Of a DNA stretch of 6,832 bases, positions 1 to 5,399 are shown piece by piece. A program made the position numbers and the translations under genes. Source of the DNA: an uncultured Anaerolineae bacterium. Lineage in GTDB: Bacteria; Chloroflexota; Anaerolineae; Anaerolineales; Villigracilaceae. Each line of letters begins with the position of its first letter. The stretch's first letter is position 1. The notes under the pieces are model-generated. The model saw only the letters and a program-made list of their open reading frames with translations. It searched no databases and was not told the DNA's origin. Location: positions 1-6,832 of the forward strand of contig CAINXK010000321.1 of the NCBI GenBank assembly GCA_903854805.1, written 5' to 3'.

Positions 1-657
1 CACATAAAAGCCGGCACAGCGATTGATAAAGATGATCTGGCATACCTCGATCGATTAATCCCAATCCAGAAATGGCCTTATGCCTGTGGGAACAGCGAAA
101 TCCGCAACATGGATGGGCCAATTCCATTTGATTTCTTTTCCATAAACGATCCCCGCCCGGCCCAAATTGCACTTAAATTATTTTTCAAGGACCCAATGGT
201 TGACATAAAGCATACGCTTTGTGCCTCCGAAATCTTTTGGAAGGTAAATCCGGACTCGTCAATATACACAATACCTATGCAAGGCAGGCAATATGGCATG
301 CCGAATGAGTTTGGAATTACCAGCCACACTTTACTGCCTGCCCTTGTTTTTGCTTTACCGGTACCGCAGCCCGACACACCGTTAATTTGGAGACCCGCTT
401 TTTACCTTTTGATTTTGATCTATTGCCAGGGTATTGTAGTATTAAAAGGCGGAACGAGAAATTTGTTTTTAATTTCTATTCCGATCATAATCCAGACCGC
501 AGTAATGTTTCTAGTAAATTATGCCAATGACTTCCGATACATGTTTTCGACTGAATTATCAGCGTTATTAATCATAGGGCTGGTCTTTTTACCTCTGCCA
601 GTGTTGCAAGATGCCAGAAGTGATCTCCACAAAACTAATTCGGAGAATCAAGAATGA
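1..657 (+). CDS. C-terminal part of a polytopic membrane protein (possible GT-C-like glycosyltransferase), 5' truncated
   Basis: The frame is open from base 1 to the TGA at 655-657, so 218 residues of a gene that begins outside the window are visible. An internal ATG at 109 has no convincing ribosome site and is not the start. The first ~105 residues are a soluble loop with two cysteines (residues 29 and 74). At least three hydrophobic segments follow, at about 131-148, 154-173 and 184-202, with a possible shorter one at 111-121. The tail is short, polar and charged. The stretch NDFRYMF just before the last hydrophobic segment resembles the C-terminal end of GT-C type membrane proteins (dolichyl-phosphate-mannose mannosyltransferase-like), where an NDxRY-like motif is common; this is family resemblance from memory. 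Its stop overlaps the next glycosyltransferase start by 4 bp, so the two are probably translationally coupled. A Wzy-like polymerase or unknown membrane protein remains possible; the exact function is unresolved. Confidence 0.75.
   Translation, partial: HIKAGTAIDKDDLAYLDRLIPIQKWPYACGNSEIRNMDGPIPFDFFSINDPRPAQIALKLFFKDPMVDIKHTLCASEIFWKVNPDSSIYTIPMQGRQYGMPNEFGITSHTLLPALVFALPVPQPDTPLIWRPAFYLLILIYCQGIVVLKGGTRNLFLISIPIIIQTAVMFLVNYANDFRYMFSTELSALLIIGLVFLPLPVLQDARSDLHKTNSENQE
642..657 (+). promoter_or_regulatory. Shine-Dalgarno and ATGA stop-start overlap
   Basis: GGAG at 642-645 sits 8 nt before the ATG at 654. The stop TGA of the membrane-protein gene (655-657) overlaps that ATG in the tetranucleotide ATGA. 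This arrangement is typical of translational coupling and fixes the start of the glycosyltransferase. Confidence 0.8.
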
Positions 658-1469
658 CAACAAAACAAATTGTTGGAATTATCTTAATAAAAAACGAAGA
701 TCTGCATATTGAGAAAACCATTCGCAATATTGTAAATTTTTGCGATTTGATAATCGTCACAGACCACAATTCTCAAGATCAAACTTTTGAAATCGTAAAT
801 AAACTTACCAAGGAATATCATCACATTCAACTTAGTAAAATCGTTCACCCAACCGAATCCCACAAAGTAATTGAAAAATTTGCTGGGACACCGGCTTGGA
901 TATTTGTTGTCGATGGTGATGAGATTTACGATCCTGCCGGGCTGGCAATAATGAGAAAAAATCTGCAGGAAGGACTCTTCGACCAAGACTGGAATATTTT
1001 CTGCAATACCTTGAACTGCGTCTCCGTTGATTATACGAATAAAACTGCCAAAGGGTACCTCGCCCCCCCATCTCGCGCCGGCGCCAGGTTGTTCAACTTT
1101 TCCATGATCGAAAGTTGGACCGATTGTCCTGAACGCGTTCATGGCGGTAAAATAAAATTTCGGCCAGGATACCATCTTGGGTTGAGGCGTTACCTTCACA
1201 CTGAACACACCTGGGAAAATTCATATTTTAGGTGTGTCCATGTCGCTTTCGTTAAGCGCAGTTCGATGCAATCACCTTTTAGTAAAAAGGGACGATTAAA
1301 TCCTGGAGAAATCGAAGAAAGGAGGATTACCAAAAATTGGAGGCATTTAGTAGGCCATTTTATTATATTAATTAAACATTTGATCGGACTTGACTGGAAA
1401 AGCCAAAAATACCGGCGCGGGCCGCTAGTTGAAAAAGACATTTCAGCCTTCATTGGATCCGTTCAATAA
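654..1469 (+). CDS. Family 2 glycosyltransferase (GT-A fold)
   Basis: A 271-residue protein that probably transfers a sugar from a nucleotide-sugar donor to a lipid-linked or surface glycan acceptor on the cytoplasmic side. The N-terminus has the GT2 pattern: a hydrophobic strand then LIKNED (11-16), and LIIVTDHNSQD (32-42) in the position of the usual DxgSxD nucleotide-binding loop. The metal-binding DxD motif is VDGDE (86-90). The C-terminal third is basic, with HTWENSYFRCVHVAFVKRSS starting at residue 185 and KYRRGP at 252-257. No transmembrane domain is evident, though residues 232-246 are hydrophobic and could touch the membrane. The ATG at 654 is supported by GGAG at 642-645, 8 nt upstream, and by its ATGA overlap with the preceding membrane-protein gene. 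Donor and acceptor cannot be deduced. The resemblance is to the KNE-type GT2 enzymes (WaaE/KdtX-like group) rather than to the second GT2 gene in this window. Confidence 0.9.
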   Translation: MTTKQIVGIILIKNEDLHIEKTIRNIVNFCDLIIVTDHNSQDQTFEIVNKLTKEYHHIQLSKIVHPTESHKVIEKFAGTPAWIFVVDGDEIYDPAGLAIMRKNLQEGLFDQDWNIFCNTLNCVSVDYTNKTAKGYLAPPSRAGARLFNFSMIESWTDCPERVHGGKIKFRPGYHLGLRRYLHTEHTWENSYFRCVHVAFVKRSSMQSPFSKKGRLNPGEIEERRITKNWRHLVGHFIILIKHLIGLDWKSQKYRRGPLVEKDISAFIGSVQ

Positions 1470-1600
1470 TTTTCTCACAATGGAGTAACTTGAACCGCGA
1501 TTTTTTCAGCAAAAGGAAGTAGAACACAATAATATTTCCTTCCAAATATCAGTATATAGACCATACTAATTTATTTTTTCAAAAACCGCGTGGAGCAATA
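1470..1600 (+). other. AT-rich 131-bp intergenic gap, possible weak promoter region
   Basis: This is the widest gap in the window. It contains no gene. AAGGAA at 1513-1518 can pair with TTCCTT at 1536-1541 around a 17-nt loop, but no T-tract follows, so it is not a convincing terminator. TTGAAC at 1490-1495 resembles a -35 box but has no good -10 at the right distance. CATACT at 1562-1567 is only a 4/6 match to a -10 box. The next gene's ribosome site (GGAG, 1592-1595) ends the gap. A transcription start here is plausible from the spacing alone, not proven by the sequence. Confidence 0.35.
1592..1595 (+). promoter_or_regulatory. Ribosome binding site of the second GT2 gene
   Basis: GGAG lies 5 nt upstream of the ATG at 1601. 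It supports this start, which also places the conserved GT2 N-terminal strand at residues 3-11 as expected. Confidence 0.75.
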
Positions 1601-2641
1601 ATGCCAACTGTTTCAATATTACTCCCTGTATTTAATGCGATTGATGATTTACCTCGCTCAATGAATAGCCTTCTTAACCAAACCTATCCCGATTTCGAAA
1701 TAATAGCATTGGATGATGGGTCGGTTGATGGCTCCGGTGAAATGTTGGATTCCTATGCTCAAGCAGACAAACGTATCCGGGTTTTCCACGAAAATAATGC
1801 CGGCGCACTGGGCATAACACTTAATAAAGCGATGGAACATGCTCGTGGTAAATACCTGGCACGCCAGGATGCCGATGATGCCAGTCATCCAACTCGCTTG
1901 GCTGAACAGGTTAAATATTTAGATTCGAAACCACAAATTGGGTTATGTGGCTCGTGGACTTGGTTTATTGATTCAAGCCTGGGACCACTGTTCTCGTTAG
2001 AACTTCCTGACGATCCTGCCCGCCTGACAGGTTACTTAGAAAAGGGAATGAACCCTTTCGTGCACGGATCCATTATGGGGCGTTCCGAGCTTTTCCATAA
2101 GACCGGGGGATACAGAGGATCTTTCGCAGAGGATTTTGATTTATGGCTACGCATGAGCGAAATTACACGTCTTGGAATGTGTAGAAATTTAGGATATTAT
2201 TATTGGCGTTCCATTGGCGGAATTTCGGCTGGTGCTCATACACGGCAAATAAAATTAATAAAATTATTCTTAAAACTAAAATCTGAGCGCGTCCGCTATA
2301 GTAAGGAAATATCCAAATGGGAAGATGAATACACGAATATTGCCAATATGCCATCCATTGAAACAATAGCTGATGAGAGGCAAGCTTCAATGCATTACTC
2401 ACGCGCAATTCAACTTCTTCGCCGCAGGATATTTATGGCAGCTAAAAACGAATTAGCCCTGGCCACCGCCGGTCAGGGAGTGTATGCCCAAAAGGCACGT
2501 CGTAACCTGCATTTTTTTGGGCTAGCCCCACTCCTATCAGCTGTCTATCATCTTCTTGAAAGCAGAGAACCATTCTACTTTTCTCGCACACTCCCAAATG
2601 GGACCCAAATCCCAACTTTTAACTTGCCCCCGGGAACATAA
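1601..2641 (+). CDS. Family 2 glycosyltransferase with C-terminal helical extension
   Basis: A 346-residue GT-A glycosyltransferase, probably cytoplasmic, adding a sugar during surface-glycan assembly. The GT2 landmarks are textbook: VSILLPVFNA (4-13), SLLNQTYPDFEIIALDDGS (23-41) with the nucleotide-binding DDGSVDGS at 38-45, and the metal-binding QDADD at 89-93. HGSIMGR (155-161) and the catalytic-base region FAEDFDLWLRM (175-185) complete the fold. The catalytic domain ends near residue 210. The remaining ~135 residues are rich in charged and hydrophobic residues with a helical look (for example MHYSRAIQLLRRR, 264-276) and contain no motif I recognise. They may be an acceptor-binding or membrane-associating region. 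The start at 1601 follows GGAG at 5 nt. The gene stands 131 bp after the previous GT and 53 bp before the nucleotide-sugar genes. The sugar donor is unknown. Confidence 0.93.
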   Translation: MPTVSILLPVFNAIDDLPRSMNSLLNQTYPDFEIIALDDGSVDGSGEMLDSYAQADKRIRVFHENNAGALGITLNKAMEHARGKYLARQDADDASHPTRLAEQVKYLDSKPQIGLCGSWTWFIDSSLGPLFSLELPDDPARLTGYLEKGMNPFVHGSIMGRSELFHKTGGYRGSFAEDFDLWLRMSEITRLGMCRNLGYYYWRSIGGISAGAHTRQIKLIKLFLKLKSERVRYSKEISKWEDEYTNIANMPSIETIADERQASMHYSRAIQLLRRRIFMAAKNELALATAGQGVYAQKARRNLHFFGLAPLLSAVYHLLESREPFYFSRTLPNGTQIPTFNLPPGT

Positions 2642-2651
2642 TCCTCTGAGG

Positions 2652-2657
2652 TATAAT
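2652..2657 (+). promoter_or_regulatory. Candidate -10 box (TATAAT) ahead of the nucleotide-sugar cassette
   Basis: A perfect consensus TATAAT lies in the short gap between the second GT2 gene and the RMD-like gene, 37 nt before the ATG at 2695. Initiation would fall near 2664, giving a leader of about 30 nt. The -35 side is poor: the nearest TTG-type hexamer, TTGCCC at 2624-2629, is 22 nt away instead of about 17, and no extended TGn is present. The perfect 9-bp palindrome CCTCTGAGG (2643-2651) abuts the box and could be a short operator half, or chance. If active, it would let the three sugar-nucleotide genes and the downstream GTs be transcribed separately from the upstream genes. Confidence 0.45.
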
Positions 2658-2694
2658 GCCGCACACTTCGAAAGAAAAAGGCGATCAAATTTAA

Positions 2695-3621
2695 ATGCAT
2701 GCGCTTGTAACCGGCATTACCGGATTTGTAGGTGGTTCTTTATATAATCATTTGGATTCCAATAATTGGAAAATATCTGGATTCGATCAGCACGGATCCA
2801 AAAATGGACCTGGCATTTTTATCGGAAACATCCAGGATCAGGCTGCTCTTGTAAATTGCATTAACCATAGCCAGCCAGACGTTATCTTTCACCTTGCGGG
2901 AGTGATTAAATCCAAATCATTAAAAGATTACTACAACACACATATACTGGGCACACTCTCATTATTTGAGGCCATTGCAGAAACAGGATACAAGCCCCGG
3001 ATTATCATAGCGAGTTCGAGCGCTGTCTATGGCTCTGGGTACGGTAAACGACCGATTAGCGAACACTTCGCTCTCCGCCCAATCACTGATTATGCGATCA
3101 GCAAATTAGGTCAGGAAATGGTCGCGCGACGTTTTTTTCTGGCCTACGATTTTCCTGTCATCATTATTCGCACTTTTAACTTAATTGGACCTGGACAATC
3201 TCCCGAATTAGCTTGCTCTGCTTTCGCCCGCCAGATTGCACTAGACGAGATCCATCCACATGCCAAACCCATCAAGACAGGCAATTTGAGCGCACAAAGG
3301 GATTTTGTCGATGTTCGAGATGCAGTTTATGCTTATGAATTACTCGCCAAAAATGGCGTAGCCGGTGGAACCTATAATGTTTGTTCGGGGCAGGCGGTTT
3401 CCATTCAAACCTGTCTAAACAATCTGCTTGGCATGGCCACGAAACCATTGACCATTGAATTCGATAAATCAAGAATGCAAAAAAACGATGTGCCCATCCA
3501 GGTTGGAAGTGCAAAACTAATTGAACGAACTGTTGGCTGGCAACCCAAAATAGCATTACAACAATCGCTTTCAGATCTTTTAAATGACTGGCGAAAACGA
3601 ATACAACCGAGCGCGGAGTAA
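2695..3621 (+). CDS. rmd: RMD-like NAD(P)-dependent 4-ketoreductase (GDP-4-keto-6-deoxy-D-mannose reductase family)
   Basis: A 308-residue extended short-chain dehydrogenase/reductase, cytosolic. The Rossmann motif TGITGFVG is at residues 6-13 and the catalytic YxxxK is Y133/K137, with the active-site serines at 107-109. Several blocks match what I know of the GDP-6-deoxy-D-mannose reductase (RMD) family, which makes GDP-D-rhamnose: TFNLIGPGQSP (160-170), GNLSAQRDFVDVRDAVYAY (196-214), GGTYNVCSGQAVSIQ (224-238), NDVP (264-267) and TVGWQPKI (279-286). Length is typical. Residues 107-113 read SSSAVYG, whereas the RMDs I recall have a glutamate (SSEEYG), so the substrate may differ. The ribosome site is weak (AAGG at 2678-2681, 13 nt from ATG), but the Rossmann strand starts right at the N-terminus, so this start is right. 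The usual partner GMD is not in the window; a LegB-type dehydratase follows 4 bp later. An NDP-hexose epimerase is the main alternative. Confidence 0.82.
   Translation: MHALVTGITGFVGGSLYNHLDSNNWKISGFDQHGSKNGPGIFIGNIQDQAALVNCINHSQPDVIFHLAGVIKSKSLKDYYNTHILGTLSLFEAIAETGYKPRIIIASSSAVYGSGYGKRPISEHFALRPITDYAISKLGQEMVARRFFLAYDFPVIIIRTFNLIGPGQSPELACSAFARQIALDEIHPHAKPIKTGNLSAQRDFVDVRDAVYAYELLAKNGVAGGTYNVCSGQAVSIQTCLNNLLGMATKPLTIEFDKSRMQKNDVPIQVGSAKLIERTVGWQPKIALQQSLSDLLNDWRKRIQPSAE
3615..3618 (+). promoter_or_regulatory. Ribosome binding site fixing the dehydratase start
   Basis: GGAG lies 7 nt before the ATG at 3626, inside the last codons of the RMD-like gene. An in-frame ATG at 3584 would add 14 residues and a 38-bp overlap, but the extra residues are not part of the conserved Rossmann start. 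The ATG at 3626 is therefore preferred. Confidence 0.8.
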
Positions 3622-3625
3622 ATAT

Positions 3626-4618
3626 ATGTTTCACTGGCAAGACAAACAGGTACTAGTCACAGGAGCAGGCGGTTTCATCGCCAGCCATCTGGTTGAACGT
3701 TTGGCAAGTGAAGGCGCGCATGTACGTGCCTTTATTCGCTACAATTCTCGCAACGATATCGGTCTCATCAAACACCTCTCAAAAGAGACTATTTCCAGTC
3801 TTGAGATCATTCATGGTGATCTACGGGATATGGATGCAATCCGATCAGCTTCCAAAAAAGTGGATACAATCTTCCACCTGGGAGCGCTAATCGCTATTCC
3901 ATATTCTTATGTCCACCCACGCGAAGTAATAGAAACTAATATCATAGGAACATTGAATGTGCTAAAAGCCGCACAAGACCTCGGGATCCGCAGGGTAGTT
4001 CACACTTCAACGAGTGAGGTGTACGGCACGGCACTTTACACACCTATCGATGAAGCGCATCCGCTCCAAGGACAATCGCCATATTCGGCCAGCAAGATCG
4101 GAGCCGATAAAATCGCCGAGAGCTTTTATCGAGCCTTTAATGTCCCCGTGGTTACTTTGCGTCCGTTCAACACCTACGGACCGCGCCAGTCTGCACGAGC
4201 AGTCATTCCCACCATTATCTCCCAAGCATTAATTAGGGACGAGGTCCGGTTGGGAAGTTTAGAGCCATGGCGCGACTTCACCTATGTGACCGACACTGTT
4301 GACGGTTTTATACGAATTGCGACAACCGAAGATATTCTTGGGGAGGAAATAAATGTCGGAAATAATTCAGCCATCACAATAGGCGCCCTTGCGGAGAAAA
4401 TTTTCCAGATTATGGGAAAAAACGGAAAGGTCGTAGCAGAGTCCCAACGCCTAAGACCTGAAAAAAGCGAAGTAATGGAACTACACGCATCAAATATAAA
4501 AGCTCAGACTTTGATGGGCTGGACGCCAAAAGTTTCACTGGATCAAGGATTGGGTTTAACAATCGAATGGATCAAAAACCATATAGATCTTTTTAAGCCG
4601 GATCAATACACCGTATAA
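3626..4618 (+). CDS. legB: LegB-type NAD-dependent NDP-sugar 4,6-dehydratase
   Basis: A 330-residue extended SDR that should convert an NDP-hexose (in LegB, an N-acetylglucosamine nucleotide) into its 4-keto-6-deoxy form using bound NAD. Family hallmarks are dense: LVTGAGGFIASHL (10-22), VRAFIRYNSRN (33-43), HLGALIAIPYSY (84-95), HTSTSEVYGTA (126-136), LQGQSPYSASKIGAD (147-161), LRPFNTYGPRQSARAVIPTI (178-197), RDFTYVTDTVDGF (216-228) and RLRPEKSEV (275-283). Active-site residues expected for a dehydratase are present: T129, E131, Y153 and K157, with the E-to-Y spacing of 22 seen in GDP-mannose 4,6-dehydratases. The third glycine of the Rossmann motif is alanine (A19). In Campylobacter jejuni LegB acts on GDP-GlcNAc on the way to legionaminic acid; the aminotransferase and later enzymes of that pathway are absent here, so a different end product is likely. 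The gene is 4 bp after the RMD-like gene and 12 bp before the nucleotidyltransferase, which suggests one operon. Confidence 0.92.
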   Translation: MFHWQDKQVLVTGAGGFIASHLVERLASEGAHVRAFIRYNSRNDIGLIKHLSKETISSLEIIHGDLRDMDAIRSASKKVDTIFHLGALIAIPYSYVHPREVIETNIIGTLNVLKAAQDLGIRRVVHTSTSEVYGTALYTPIDEAHPLQGQSPYSASKIGADKIAESFYRAFNVPVVTLRPFNTYGPRQSARAVIPTIISQALIRDEVRLGSLEPWRDFTYVTDTVDGFIRIATTEDILGEEINVGNNSAITIGALAEKIFQIMGKNGKVVAESQRLRPEKSEVMELHASNIKAQTLMGWTPKVSLDQGLGLTIEWIKNHIDLFKPDQYTV

Positions 4619-4630
4619 GAGAGTACATTC

Positions 4631-5374
4631 ATGAAAGCAATTATCTTGGCTGGAGGCAAAGGCACTCGCCTGGCTCCGTATACAACTGTTTTGCCAAAAC
4701 CACTTATGCCAGTTGGCGATATGTCAATTCTGGAGGTTGTCCTACGCCAACTCGCCCACTATGGATTCGTGGATATCACGTTGGCTGTTGGATATCTATC
4801 AGAATTACTAATGGCCTTCTGTGGAGATGGTAGTAAATTCGGGGTTCACATTTCGTATTCCCGTGAAGAAACCCCTCTCGGCACAGCTGGTCCAATCGGC
4901 TTGGTTTCAGATTTGGCTGAGCCTTTTCTCGTGATGAACGGGGACTTGCTTACAACAATTAATTACAGCAGCCTCTGGCAGAATCATTGCGAGCGTGGAG
5001 CCATTGCAACTCTTGCTGCTTACCAGCGTGATTTAAAAATCGATCTTGGCGTCGTACACTTCGATGACAACTGGGTGACCGATTACGTCGAAAAACCGAC
5101 TTACCATTTTTCCGTCAGCACAGGAATATATATTTTCCAACCAGAAGTCCTTAAATACATCACCCCGGGCGATCACCTTGATCTACCCGATCTAATTCTG
5201 AAATTGATCAAGGAAAATATAAAAGTAAATATGTATCCGTTTGATGGTTACTGGTTGGATATCGGCCGGCATGATGACTACGAAACTGCCACTCAGCAAT
5301 TTTCTACGAATCGCGAAAAATTTCTCCCGAATAACCAAAAACCGGGCGACAATTACTTAACGCCGATAGAATGA
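4631..5374 (+). CDS. Short sugar-1-phosphate nucleotidyltransferase (NTP_transferase family)
   Basis: A 247-residue cytosolic enzyme that should make an NDP-sugar and pyrophosphate from an NTP and a sugar-1-phosphate. The signature LAGGKGTRLAPYT is at residues 6-18, with the catalytic lysine in LPKPLMPVGD (21-30). Also present are TPLGTAGPIG (81-90), the metal-binding MNGDLL (102-107), VEKP (153-156) and the closing YWLDIGRHDDY (207-217). The protein stops right after the catalytic domain: there is no left-handed beta-helix and no CBS pair, so it is not GlmU and not the CBS-containing PtmE form. The short type resembles mannose-1-phosphate guanylyltransferase-like and RmlA-like proteins; base and sugar specificity cannot be settled from motifs. 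A weak purine-rich site (GAGAG, 4619-4623) lies 7 nt before the ATG. Its place beside the dehydratase suggests that it supplies the dehydratase's substrate. Confidence 0.9.
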   Translation: MKAIILAGGKGTRLAPYTTVLPKPLMPVGDMSILEVVLRQLAHYGFVDITLAVGYLSELLMAFCGDGSKFGVHISYSREETPLGTAGPIGLVSDLAEPFLVMNGDLLTTINYSSLWQNHCERGAIATLAAYQRDLKIDLGVVHFDDNWVTDYVEKPTYHFSVSTGIYIFQPEVLKYITPGDHLDLPDLILKLIKENIKVNMYPFDGYWLDIGRHDDYETATQQFSTNREKFLPNNQKPGDNYLTPIE

Positions 5375-5399
5375 ATTGAATCCCAAAGGTCATATCTAA

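Noticed and set aside
684..1208. 174-codon open frame on the minus strand
   Set aside because: It lies wholly inside the well-supported GT2 gene and its translation has no recognisable domain; it is an antisense shadow.
1513..1541. Possible terminator hairpin AAGGAA/TTCCTT
   Set aside because: Six-bp AT-biased stem, 17-nt loop and no following T-tract; too weak to call.
2556..2747. 63-codon plus-strand frame bridging the GT2 end and the RMD-like start
   Set aside because: It overlaps both real genes out of frame and its product has no family features.
3132..3138. T7 tracts in several genes (also 2512-2518 and 5609-5615)
   Set aside because: Common in AT-leaning coding DNA; no reading-frame disruption seen.
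3584..3625. Upstream in-frame ATG for the dehydratase
   Set aside because: It would overlap the preceding gene by 38 bp and add 14 non-conserved residues; the ATG at 3626 has a well-placed GGAG.
3272..3640. 122-codon open frame on the minus strand
   Set aside because: Antisense to the RMD-like gene, which has clear family motifs; composition is rich in H, W, F and R as expected for a shadow.
3626..4618. Evidence for a legionaminic acid pathway
   Set aside because: Only the LegB-type dehydratase is present; no aminotransferase, epimerase, synthase or CMP-transferase is seen in the window.
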